Source of the DNA: Spirochaetaceae bacterium | GTDB lineage: Bacteria > Spirochaetota > Spirochaetia > Treponematales > Breznakiellaceae | NCBI GenBank assembly: GCA_031288215.1 | Contig: JAITRV010000231.1 | Span: 1-8,765, forward strand | Direction of reading: 5' to 3' | DNA: 8,765 bases | Shown: piece after piece, positions 1 to 6,711 of the stretch | Numbering within the stretch: the first letter of the stretch is position 1 | Layout: the number at the start of each line of letters is the position of its first letter | The notes under the pieces: model-generated | The model's input: the letters and a program-made list of their open reading frames with translations, nothing else | Databases searched by the model: none | Told to the model about the DNA's origin: nothing | Position numbers and translations under genes: made by a program

Positions 1-73
1 GGGGGGTGGCGGTGGGAACACATGGGGGGAACCCTTGGGGGGCCCCGTGTGTTCCCAGCCGCCAGGACCCCCC
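1..73. repeat. Foldback element copy A (inverted repeat)
   Basis: Left arm bases 1-27 pair with 43-73. GGGGGGT (1-7) pairs with ACCCCCC (67-73), GGCGG (8-12) with CCGCC (59-63), TGGGAACACA (13-22) with its complement (48-57), T23 with G47, and GGGG (24-27) with CCCC (43-46). The loop is 28-42. Bulges are AGG (64-66) and G58. It falls inside the open frame of the M28 peptidase, encoding its Gly/Pro-rich tail. It resembles the element at 8412-8486 when read on the minus strand. There is no T-run after the stem, so it is not an obvious intrinsic terminator. It may extend beyond base 1. Confidence 0.7.
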
Positions 74-1056
74 GATACATCCCCCCCATGCCGGCCCGTG
101 CCGTGAGGACCAGCCGGCGGGTATCCGGCGGCCTGTACCAGGCCGAGGGCAAAGCGCACCACCCGGGAAAAATACTGGGGGGTGAGCCGGAGGGGGCTGT
201 CCAGGGGGCCGTTGAGGGTTCTCCAGGTTTCGGGGATGAGCTGCCGGTCGTAGCTGTCCTGGACTTCCCGCTTGACCAGGGCGTCGGCAAAGGCGGGATT
301 TTTCCGGAGGAGGGAGGTGAAGGGGACCGCTTCCCGCGCGGGGAGCACGGTGATGGTTTGGGCGGCGACGCCTGCCCGCAGAAAGCCCGCGTCGTCGGAG
401 AAGGGGGTCGGCGCCAGGACCAGGCGGTCCAGCCGGAGCCGCCGGGCGGTTTCCAGGGCCCAGGTGCGGAGCTGCCGGACCGCCTGCCGGGTCCGGGCTA
501 TCCCTAAGCCCTGTTCGTTCTTCATCAGGTAGTCCGCGGTGGTGCTGATGATCAGGGTATCCCCGCAGCCGCAGGCGTCGAAGGTGTAGAACCGGCCCTT
601 GCCCAGGCCGGCGCGCCGCAGGCCCCGGGCCAGGGTATAGGAACCCTGATGGCGGATCCCCTCGCCGGGGGCCAGTTCTTCCTTGTCGGTAAAGATGATA
701 AGCCAATTCAGCGCGTGGGCTTGGCGCAGTTTCAGGGCCGTTTCGATGAGGAGAAACACCGAGGCGCTGTTGTCGTTTGCCCCGGGGCTGTCCGCCACCC
801 GGTCATAGTGGGCCACCAGGACCACGGGGTTCGCCGGGGAGGGCCGGTGGGAACGGCCCGCCAGGGGAGGCGCGGCGAGGTCCTCCGGGGAGGGGCTGAC
901 CAGGATATGCCGGTTCCCCGCCACGGTGAGCACCGAAGCGGTGAGGGCGAGGTCCTCCAGGAGGCGGCGAAGCAGGGCGAAGCGGTCCGTTCCGAAGGCG
1001 ATGAATTCGTCAAAGGAGCGGTAGGGGATTTCCGGCAGCAACTCGGCGGAGTGAAT
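1..1056 (-). CDS. M28-family zinc peptidase (C-terminus cut by window edge)
   Basis: Probable metallo-aminopeptidase/carboxypeptidase of the M28 (peptidase-like) family. The frame stays open to base 1, giving at least 352 codons. Counting from the proposed start, VAHYD supplies H83 and D85, GANDNSAS supplies bridging D95, TDKEE supplies the catalytic/ligand pair E126-E127, and TFDACG supplies D160; these match the family's metal site. The last ligand, normally His in an H-x(3)-D setting, appears as N282 in TLNGPLDS. Peptidase-like sequence ends near residue 311. The remaining tail is Gly/Pro-rich and is translated from an inverted repeat (1-73). There is no ATG in this frame downstream of the stop at 1198-1200. 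The proposed start is ATT at 1056-1054, because the ribosome site GGAAAGGAAG sits just upstream; the fallback is TTG at 1041. It lies directly behind the ParB-fold gene, so it is probably co-transcribed. No signal peptide is visible, so it is likely cytoplasmic. Family is fairly sure; activity is uncertain. Confidence 0.82.
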   Translation of the reverse strand, partial: MHSAELLPEIPYRSFDEFIAFGTDRFALLRRLLEDLALTASVLTVAGNRHILVSPSPEDLAAPPLAGRSHRPSPANPVVLVAHYDRVADSPGANDNSASVFLLIETALKLRQAHALNWLIIFTDKEELAPGEGIRHQGSYTLARGLRRAGLGKGRFYTFDACGCGDTLIISTTADYLMKNEQGLGIARTRQAVRQLRTWALETARRLRLDRLVLAPTPFSDDAGFLRAGVAAQTITVLPAREAVPFTSLLRKNPAFADALVKREVQDSYDRQLIPETWRTLNGPLDSPLRLTPQYFSRVVRFALGLVQAAGYPPAGPHGTGRHGGDVSGGPGGWEHTGPPKGSPHVFPPPPP

Positions 1057-1061
1057 AGGCG

Positions 1062-1071
1062 CTTCCTTTCC
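1062..1071 (-). promoter_or_regulatory. Ribosome binding site that decides the M28 peptidase start
   Basis: On the minus strand GGAAAGGAAG starts 1 base after the ParB-fold gene's TAG stop (1073-1075). Its AGGA core lies 7 bases before ATT 1056-1054, an ideal spacing. It is 22 bases from the nearest standard codon, TTG 1041, which is too far. This is the reason for preferring an ATT start. Confidence 0.5.
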
Positions 1072-1072
1072 G

Positions 1073-1984
1073 CTATACCGGGGAACGGCGCAGGAAGCGG
1101 CGGAAGAAGACGGCGATGTTTCCCTTGTTTTTTCCGTATTTTTGGGAAAAATCCTTGGCCGCGTCGATGGCGGAATAGTTGATACCGTATTTTTTATTTA
1201 AGAAATCCCAGTGTTTTACGATCCAGACGTAGAGATCCGCCGCGGTCCTGCCGGGAAAATGAAGGCAGAGCCGTTCATCGGTGATTATTTTGATGATGGG
1301 CTCATAAACGTTGCGGTACCAGGAGATCAGCGCCTCGGAAAAGGGAATTTCCTCAGGGGACTTCTCGTTGAGGTAGTATTTATGCACCAGAATATGGTTG
1401 TAGATCACGTCGTAACGGCCGGGCATGCTGAAATCCAGGTCGTCACAGCCCGTATACTCGCCGAAACCGGTCTTTTCGTAGAAGGTGTTTTTTTCACCGG
1501 CAATGATCCGCCGCCGCATCTCGTCCACGGTCATCTTCGCCGTGATGGTGATGTCGCTGGAAAAACTGATCACCTCGGCGTCGATCATCTCGATCCCCTG
1601 GCTCCGGGCCACGGAAACCCGGTGGTTCCCGTCCCGGACAAAGTAGACTCCCCCGATTTCGTAGAGCTGGATCGGGGGCAGGATGATGTCCCTGATATGG
1701 GCCTCGTCCACCCGCACCCACCGGGATTTGAGGTGATCCGATTTGGGCAGGAAATACTTGTTGAAATCCCGGTAGCGGCCCTCGCTGCCCACGATGAGTT
1801 CGATGGGCACCGTCTGCATCCCCTTATAGGTTTGATTTTTCGGCTTCAGGATCTCCCGGACGTCGTTAAACGAAAGGAGTTTATCCTTATCGGCATCCAT
1901 AAAATGCTGAATCCGGGAGAGCAGGGCCTTTCCCCGGGCCTTTGAAAAATCTTCCGAAGCCTGAATCGTATAGTTATCCTTCAT
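1073..1984 (-). CDS. ParB/sulfiredoxin-fold protein (ParB N-terminal-like domain)
   Basis: A 303-residue soluble protein with a ParB-like nucleotide/DNA-binding fold in the middle. The pattern VPIELIVGSEGRYRDF (59-74), then LPPIQLYEIGGVYFVRDG (102-119) and RDGNHRVSVAR (117-127) is the typical 'interval - display - DGxHRxxxA' signature of ParB-fold proteins, where the Arg/His loop binds nucleotide phosphates. Unlike chromosome-partition ParB there is no recognisable helix-turn-helix CTP-clamp organisation. The C-terminal half (about 185-300) is helical with an aromatic patch near LYVWIVKHWDF (251-261) and a basic tail. Such proteins are usually annotated as hypothetical or 'transcriptional regulator'; I would not call it a partitioning protein. 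The start is ATG 1984-1982, preceded by GAGGAA at good spacing. It overlaps the upstream phosphoesterase stop by four bases (ATGA), which implies translational coupling. The peptidase gene follows immediately. Confidence 0.82.
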   Translation of the reverse strand: MKDNYTIQASEDFSKARGKALLSRIQHFMDADKDKLLSFNDVREILKPKNQTYKGMQTVPIELIVGSEGRYRDFNKYFLPKSDHLKSRWVRVDEAHIRDIILPPIQLYEIGGVYFVRDGNHRVSVARSQGIEMIDAEVISFSSDITITAKMTVDEMRRRIIAGEKNTFYEKTGFGEYTGCDDLDFSMPGRYDVIYNHILVHKYYLNEKSPEEIPFSEALISWYRNVYEPIIKIITDERLCLHFPGRTAADLYVWIVKHWDFLNKKYGINYSAIDAAKDFSQKYGKNKGNIAVFFRRFLRRSPV

Positions 1985-2634
1985 GGCAATTCCTCGATAT
2001 TAATAATATAATGGCTATAGGCGTTTACCACCCAGGTATCGTGATACCGGGTCGTCCTAAGATCGGCGAGATCGTAGAGGTGGATATGGCCGTGGATGAG
2101 ATAGGCGGGCTTGAAAATCCGCATGAAAGCCCGGAACACCCTGAAGCCCCGGTGGCAGGGGTCCTTCTTGTCGTGGATGTCCCGGGGAGCGGCATGGGTC
2201 AGGAGTATGTCCAGAAAACGCTTCCGGAAGATCCGGTTGATGATCAGGGCGGGAATGAGCTTGACCATTTCCAGGAACATCCCGAATTCGGTGTACTGAT
2301 TTTGCCCCCGGTTATACATCACGGAACCCCCGAGGCCGGCGACGATGAGCCCTTCCTCGATCCTCACCTGGGAGCCGATATGGACCGACCCTGAGCCCTG
2401 ATTGATATCCTCCGGCCAGGGGAGGGCGGATTTCTTATAGCGGTGAAATTCCTGGAGGTTGTGGTTCCCAAAGACAAACAGGAGGGGCTTGTTGAGGCAT
2501 GACACGATGAATTCCAGGTATTCCAGGGGAAGGTCCCCGGCGCTGAGGACGAGGTCCACATCCTGAAACCGCTCTTTTATGGATGCGGAATAGACCAGGG
2601 GATCAATATAATCGGAAACGCAGAGTATTTTCAT
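1981..2634 (-). CDS. Calcineurin-like metallophosphoesterase
   Basis: A 217-residue stand-alone phosphoesterase with the two-metal calcineurin-like fold. Visible motifs are SDYIDP at the N-terminus (motif I, residues 7-12), AGDLP (32-36; motif II Asp), FGNHN (55-59; motif III), LLTHAAP (144-150; motif IV His) and HGHIH (181-185; motif V). Motif I lacks the classical D-x-H and reads D-Y-I-D, a variant I believe occurs in a subgroup of small bacterial phosphoesterases. The expected role is hydrolysis of a phosphomono- or diester in the cytoplasm; the substrate cannot be told. There is no signal peptide or membrane segment. ATG 2634-2632 is preceded by AGGGGG (2645-2640) with 5-base spacing. It is the first gene of the minus-strand run, with its TGA inside the next gene's ATG. 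Confidence 0.9.
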   Translation of the reverse strand: MKILCVSDYIDPLVYSASIKERFQDVDLVLSAGDLPLEYLEFIVSCLNKPLLFVFGNHNLQEFHRYKKSALPWPEDINQGSGSVHIGSQVRIEEGLIVAGLGGSVMYNRGQNQYTEFGMFLEMVKLIPALIINRIFRKRFLDILLTHAAPRDIHDKKDPCHRGFRVFRAFMRIFKPAYLIHGHIHLYDLADLRTTRYHDTWVVNAYSHYIINIEELP

Positions 2635-2858
2635 GGCCGCCCCCTGGTTCCGCGCGTTCAGAAAGGGTCCGGGAAAACCGGAACTGCCCCGAACAAAAGG
2701 GATAAAGGCCGGGGTCGAATTCTGCCGAAAATGGAACCAAAGGAGAAGACATGACTTTTTCGGCCCTTTCGTAGTACATTGTTATATATGAAGATTAATT
2801 CGTTTCATCCTTTGTGTCAAATCCTCAGCGGCGGTTTCGCCCCGGATTGAGGTGGAGT
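2635..2858. promoter_or_regulatory. Divergent intergenic region between phosphoesterase and first TPR gene
   Basis: The genes on either side point away from each other, so promoters for both runs should lie here. On the plus strand TATATA (2783-2788) is a plausible -10, but I see no convincing -35 at the right distance. For the minus strand I see no clear promoter boxes. The stretch becomes A/T-richer from about 2750 to 2820, unlike the coding sequence around it. It also contains a 7-codon open frame with a strong ribosome site (2751-2774), listed separately. Confidence 0.45.
2751..2774 (+). other. Seven-codon mini-ORF with strong ribosome site
   Basis: AAAGGAG (2739-2745) stands 5 bases before ATG 2751, which opens a frame encoding MTFSALS and ends at TAG 2772-2774. 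It lies 84 bases ahead of the chosen TPR gene start. It could be a leader peptide, a remnant of an older gene start, or chance. The putative -10 at 2783-2788 would lie downstream of it, which argues against it being on the same transcript. Confidence 0.25.
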
Positions 2859-3560
2859 ATGGTAAAGAAAATCGCTTTGACCACGGCGCTGTTTTTTCTC
2901 GGTGCGTTCCTGGGGGCGGCCCAGGACGCTTTTTCCCGGGGGGAAGAGCTTTTTTTGCGGAATAAGCCCCAGGAGGCCCTTCCCCTGCTGGAAGCGGCGG
3001 CGGCGGAAGAAAACGCCCCGGTTAAGGCGGCCCTCTACCTGGGGATCGCCTACCAGCAGCTTGACCGTCCGGACGAGGCCATCGCGGTGTTTCGGAAGAT
3101 CCTGCCCCGGGCGGGGGACGAGACCGCCCGGATTGCGTTTAATTTGGGAAATGTGTATTATACGAAGGGGGATTTTGAAACCGCCCGGCAATATTATACC
3201 CAGGCGATTGACGCGGACCCCGCCTACGGGCCGGCGTATTTGAACCGGGCCAATGCCCTGATCTCCAAGGGGACTTTGCGGGAGGCCCTGGCGGATTATG
3301 AGCTCTACCTTTCCCTGGAGCCCCGGTCGGCGAAACGGCCCCGGATCGAGCAGATGGTGGCCCTGCTCCGGGAGGAATTTGCCGCGGAGGAGCGCCGGCG
3401 GCTCCAGGCGGAGGCCGCGGCCCGGGCGGAGGCGGAACGGCGGCAGCGCCTGATGGAAGAAGCCGCCGCGGCCCTCAGAACCACGGCGGAGGAAAGCACG
3501 GGGTTTTCCGCCGGTTCCGAAGAGGTTCAGGGCTACGACGACGAATTTCAGTTGGAATAG
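2859..3560 (+). CDS. Secreted TPR-repeat protein with C-terminal coiled coil
   Basis: A 233-residue protein. The start is taken at ATG 2859, because GAGGTGGAG lies just upstream and the N-terminus then reads as a clean signal peptide: MVKK, hydrophobic core to about residue 20, and likely cleavage near LGAAQ-DAF. There is no lipobox Cys. A GTG at 2814 would add 15 residues ahead of the signal peptide and is less likely. The mature part holds about four tetratricopeptide repeats (roughly 23-52, 54-86, 92-125, 126-157), with typical features such as FNLGNVYYTKGDFETARQYY. A strongly charged Ala/Arg/Glu helix, likely coiled coil (166-206), and an acidic tail follow. TPRs bind other proteins, so it probably acts as a periplasmic scaffold or assembly factor; the partner is unknown. 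The same TPR plus Ala/Arg/Glu-helix design in the next gene suggests the two are related or work together. Confidence 0.82.
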   Translation: MVKKIALTTALFFLGAFLGAAQDAFSRGEELFLRNKPQEALPLLEAAAAEENAPVKAALYLGIAYQQLDRPDEAIAVFRKILPRAGDETARIAFNLGNVYYTKGDFETARQYYTQAIDADPAYGPAYLNRANALISKGTLREALADYELYLSLEPRSAKRPRIEQMVALLREEFAAEERRRLQAEAAARAEAERRQRLMEEAAAALRTTAEESTGFSAGSEEVQGYDDEFQLE

Positions 3561-3617
3561 GTTTTTAGTATAGATTTTTAGCATGGTTTTTTAGCATAAT
3601 TTTTAGCATGATTTTAT
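3561..3617 (+). repeat. Tandem 12-13 bp A/T-rich repeat, four copies plus a partial
   Basis: Successive units are 3561-3572, 3573-3585, 3586-3598 and 3599-3610, followed by a partial unit to 3617. The consensus is RTTTTTAGCATR, with T-runs of 5 or 6. It begins one base after the TPR gene's stop and fills half the gap to the next gene. The composition is sharply A/T-rich against G/C-rich flanks. T-run and unit-number differences are the kind of change that arises by slippage, so it may vary in copy number between strains. Effect on expression of the genes on either side is unknown. The unit is far too short for CRISPR. Confidence 0.8.
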
Positions 3618-3665
3618 CGAAACGATTCATATCGTGAACAAAAAGGATGGGGGGAAAGACATGGC

Positions 3666-3670
3666 GAGGA
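3666..3670 (+). promoter_or_regulatory. Ribosome binding site fixing the second TPR gene start
   Basis: GAGGA with 6-base spacing to ATG 3677. The other in-frame ATG at 3647 has its purine run (AAAAAGG) directly against the codon with no spacing. This favours 3677, which also starts the membrane anchor as MDRRVLIGGG. Confidence 0.6.
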
Positions 3671-3676
3671 TGCGAC

Positions 3677-5596
3677 ATGGATAGGCGGGTCTTGATAGGC
3701 GGGGGAATCGCCCTGGCCCTGCTGCTGGCGGCGGGTATCACCGTCGCCGTCTTTGCGTTCAGCCGGAAGGGGGACGATCCCGGTATAAGCCGGGAGGCCG
3801 ATCCCTCCCGGGAAAATACCCTCACGCTCGCCAGGGACTATATCGCCCAGGGAGTCTATCAGCGGGCCCTGGATCATCTGGACCGGCTCCTCATCGCGGA
3901 CGCCTCCGACGAGGAGGCCCGGACCCTGCGGGACGAGGCCCTGGCGGCCCTCCGGACCCAGACCGATACGCCTGCGGCCCCCCGTCCTTCCGTGGAGGAG
4001 ATCGTCGCCCTGGGGCGGCTGGAGGCGGAACGGGCCCGCCGGGCCGAGGAAGAACGGGCCTCCCGGGAAGCGGAGGAGGCGGAACAGCGGGCCCACGCGG
4101 AGGCGGAAGCGGTCCGCCTGAAAGCCCAGGAGGAGGAACTGGCCCGGCAGTCCCAGGAAATGCAGCGCCGGATGCGCCTGGTGAATGACTACGTTGCCCA
4201 GGGGAAGGCCTCCCTGTCCGCCGGCGACTCCAAGGCCGCCACCGAAGCCTTTGACAACGCCCTGCGGCAGCTTCCCCCGGGGGAGAACCGCTTTGAGGGG
4301 CAAAAACGGGCGGAGATCGCCGACTCCTACTATGAGCGCTACGCCCGGGACCGGAACAGCCCCGAGGGGCAGGAGGCCCTGAAAGCGGCCCAAGCCTTTG
4401 CCCGGGAAGCCGCGGCGAAGGACCCCACCGGCACCCTTCCCCACAGTACCCTGGGGAAGATCTACCGGGATCTCAGCCAATGGGATAACGCCGCCGAGGA
4501 ATTCCGGGAGGCGGTCCGCCTGGAACCCAATAATTATGTCCATTCCTACGAATTGGGGCGGGTCTATTTCAGCTCCCGCAAATTAGCCGAAGCCCGGCAG
4601 ACCTTTGAGACCGCCACCCGCCTCAATCCCCAGTTTGAGTCCGCCTGGTACAACCTGGGAGGCGCCCTGAGCGCCCTGCGCCAGCGGGACGAGGCCCTGG
4701 CGGCCTTCCGCCGGGCGGTGGAGATCCGGCCCGATTACGCCCCGGCCCACCGGGAAATAGGGAGAATTCTTTCCGCCAAGGGGGACCGCCGGGGGGCGAT
4801 TGAGGCATTCAGCGCGGCCCTGCGCACCGATCCCCAGGATCTCGCCTCCCTCAGGGAACTGGGGGTGGCCCAGAGCGCCGCCGGGGATTATGCCGCCGCG
4901 GAGGCTTCCTTTGCCAAGGCCCTCCAGGGAGCGCCCGGGGATGAACGGACCACCTACAATATGGCGGTGGTGAAGATAGCCCTGAAGAAGAGCGCCGAAG
5001 GGGTGGAATTTGCCCAAGAAGCCGTGGCCGCCGCCCCCAATAACAAGGAATACAACTACACCCTGGGCCTCGCCTGCGAGGGGGCCCTCAAATTCGATGA
5101 GGCCGTCGCCGCCTATACCCGGGCGGCCGTCCTGGACAGCCGGTATGTATCCCCCCGGATCAACCTGGGGCGCCTCTATGCGGACCGGGGTTTTCCGGAT
5201 CAGGCCCTGGAGGTGCTGACCGAAGCCTACCGGGTTGAACCGAACAACTTCGAGGTGAACAACAACCTGGGACAGGCCTACGCGAAACAGAACCGGTGGA
5301 AAGAGAGCGTGGAGCACTACGAACGGGCCGTATCGGTCCAGCCGAATAACGCGGCGGTCCGGGAGAACCTCGCCTCGGCCTATGTGGGCGCCGGGGACAT
5401 TGCCAAGGCCCGGGACACCTACCGGGAGGTGGTACGGATCGCCCCGAATAACTGGGACGCCTTCCTGGCGCTGGGGAACACCTATGTCAGCCTGGGGGAC
5501 GCGGATTCGGCGAAGCGGTATATCCGGGACCTGATAACCCGGAATCCCGATTATCCCCGAAGGGCCGAAGCGGAAAGGATCCTGTCGGAACTATGA
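3677..5596 (+). CDS. Membrane-anchored protein with about eleven TPRs
   Basis: A 639-residue protein. The N-terminus MDRR is followed by one hydrophobic span (about 5-28), then Arg/Lys. The positive residues before the span suggest N-in, with the bulk outside the membrane. A first helical TPR-like part (48-95) leads into a Glu/Arg/Ala coiled coil (about 110-166). After a mixed linker there are roughly eleven consecutive 34-residue TPRs from about 253 to 627, many ending in 'xxPNN' followed by the next helix, for example VEPNNFEVNNNLGQAYAKQN. The long array should form a superhelix that binds partner proteins at the cell envelope. It is longer and more regular than the TPR protein upstream but shares its coiled-coil style. 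The last base pairs overlap the next gene by ATGA, so this gene and the transporter are translationally coupled. The specific partner cannot be inferred. An alternative start at 3647 adds 10 residues. Confidence 0.9.
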   Translation: MDRRVLIGGGIALALLLAAGITVAVFAFSRKGDDPGISREADPSRENTLTLARDYIAQGVYQRALDHLDRLLIADASDEEARTLRDEALAALRTQTDTPAAPRPSVEEIVALGRLEAERARRAEEERASREAEEAEQRAHAEAEAVRLKAQEEELARQSQEMQRRMRLVNDYVAQGKASLSAGDSKAATEAFDNALRQLPPGENRFEGQKRAEIADSYYERYARDRNSPEGQEALKAAQAFAREAAAKDPTGTLPHSTLGKIYRDLSQWDNAAEEFREAVRLEPNNYVHSYELGRVYFSSRKLAEARQTFETATRLNPQFESAWYNLGGALSALRQRDEALAAFRRAVEIRPDYAPAHREIGRILSAKGDRRGAIEAFSAALRTDPQDLASLRELGVAQSAAGDYAAAEASFAKALQGAPGDERTTYNMAVVKIALKKSAEGVEFAQEAVAAAPNNKEYNYTLGLACEGALKFDEAVAAYTRAAVLDSRYVSPRINLGRLYADRGFPDQALEVLTEAYRVEPNNFEVNNNLGQAYAKQNRWKESVEHYERAVSVQPNNAAVRENLASAYVGAGDIAKARDTYREVVRIAPNNWDAFLALGNTYVSLGDADSAKRYIRDLITRNPDYPRRAEAERILSEL

Positions 5597-6696
5597 ACGA
5601 TCCCGCCAACGACCCCACGGTCCGGAAATCGGTCCAGACCTACGCCTTTGGGGCGATCCTCATCGCCCTCCTGATAATGGTGGGCCGGCTTTTCGCCCCC
5701 TTTTTTACGGTGCTCCTGTGGTCCACCCTCCTCTACGTGCTGTTAAACCCCCTGCATCAGCGGGTCGTGAGAAAGCTCAACCTCTCCCGGATGCGGGGGA
5801 TCGTGCTCAGGAATATCTGGGCGGCGGTATTTTCCGTGGGGACGGTGATCCTGATCCTCATCCCGGTCCTCTTTGTATCCGCCCAGTTTTTCCGGCAGAT
5901 CATTGAACTGATCCGCATGGCCCGGGACAGCTTCAACCAGAACCCCGGCATGGTTAAGGAGCTGCTGAGCCGGGCCTCCGAATTTATCCGGGATATTACC
6001 TCGGATCAGATCATTATCAGCGCCAACGAGATCCAGCAGCGGATCGTGTCCACCCTCAGTTCAAGCCTTCAACGGCTCATACAGATGAGCAGCGGCATCG
6101 CCCGGGATGTGGGCTCCTTTTTCATCGGCCTCGTTTTTATGATTTTCAGCCTTTTCTTCTTTTATTTGGACGGCCCCTATCTTTCCCGGCTCTTTTTCCA
6201 TATCATTCCCATCAAGACGGAGTACCTGGACGCCCTGGTGGGGAAGTTTAAGGATATTACCAGAAATCTTTTTTTAGGGTATATCATGGTTGCCCTGGTT
6301 CAGGCGGTGATGGCCTATATCATATTCACGATTTTTCGGGTCAAAGGGGCCCTGGTTTTCGCGGGATTGACCCTGATCTGCGCCTTTATCCCCATGTTTG
6401 GGACGGCCCTCGTCTGGATGCCCCTGGGGATATTCCGCATCTTAAACGGAGAGGTCCTGGGGGGCGTGATTTTTCTGATCGTGTCGGGGCTTTTTATTTC
6501 AACCCTGGATAACTTCTTGCGGCCGGTTTTCTTACAGGACCGGATTCACCTCCATCCCCTGATCATCTTTTTTGCGATCCTCGGGGGGGTGCAGGTTTTT
6601 GGGTTTAACGGTCTGGTGTTAGGTCCGATAGTGGTGATTCTTTTCTTAACGGTACTGGATTTGTTTCTTACCGAACACATGATAAAGCCGGAATAA
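5593..6696 (+). CDS. AI-2E family membrane transporter
   Basis: A 367-residue integral membrane protein of the AI-2E transporter family (PF01594, formerly UPF0118). The family includes the proposed autoinducer-2 exporter TqsA and also Na+/H+-antiporter-like members, so the name does not prove quorum sensing. Predicted spans from hydrophobicity: two near 17-52, one near 76-98, then a soluble amphipathic stretch (about 100-170, the typical insertion after the third span), and spans near 174-192, 224-247, 253-283, 288-307 and 322-358. The conserved C-terminal block is seen as FIPMFGTALVWMPLGI, STLDNFLRPVFLQDR (with the typical D-N-x-x-R-P), and HPLIIFFAILGGVQVFGFNG followed by GLVLGPIV. Length is normal for the family. 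It overlaps the TPR gene by four bases and precedes the ACT gene by 15 bases, so it sits inside an operon. Transported substrate is unknown. Confidence 0.94.
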   Translation: MNDPANDPTVRKSVQTYAFGAILIALLIMVGRLFAPFFTVLLWSTLLYVLLNPLHQRVVRKLNLSRMRGIVLRNIWAAVFSVGTVILILIPVLFVSAQFFRQIIELIRMARDSFNQNPGMVKELLSRASEFIRDITSDQIIISANEIQQRIVSTLSSSLQRLIQMSSGIARDVGSFFIGLVFMIFSLFFFYLDGPYLSRLFFHIIPIKTEYLDALVGKFKDITRNLFLGYIMVALVQAVMAYIIFTIFRVKGALVFAGLTLICAFIPMFGTALVWMPLGIFRILNGEVLGGVIFLIVSGLFISTLDNFLRPVFLQDRIHLHPLIIFFAILGGVQVFGFNGLVLGPIVVILFLTVLDLFLTEHMIKPE

Positions 6697-6711
6697 CGGC
6701 GGAGGAACAGG

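Noticed and set aside
22..1182. Plus-strand frames at 22-507 and 649-1182
   Set aside because: They are antisense to the M28 peptidase, whose metal-site motifs are on the minus strand; the plus-strand products are low-complexity.
1073..1984. Chromosome-partition ParB with a nearby origin or parS
   Set aside because: No parA, no helix-turn-helix region typical of partition ParB and no parS-like palindrome seen; it only shares the ParB-like fold.
1211..2394. Plus-strand frames at 1211-1945 and 1942-2394
   Set aside because: Antisense shadows of the ParB-fold and phosphoesterase genes.
2817..3584. 255-codon minus-strand frame over the first TPR gene
   Set aside because: Shadow of a gene with a signal peptide and TPRs on the plus strand.
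3561..3617. CRISPR-like array
   Set aside because: Units are 12-13 bp with no unique spacers and no cas genes; it is a simple tandem repeat.
4015..4165. Apparent DNA repeats of GCGGAGGAGGCGGAA type in the second TPR gene
   Set aside because: Explained by codons for a Glu/Ala/Arg coiled coil.
3614..4543. 309-codon minus-strand frame over the second TPR gene
   Set aside because: The product is Gly/Leu/Pro-rich without motifs; the plus strand has regular TPRs.
5593..6696. Reading the AI-2E family transporter as proof of quorum sensing
   Set aside because: The family is broad and includes ion antiporter-like members; nothing nearby (no luxS or lsr genes) supports AI-2 signalling.
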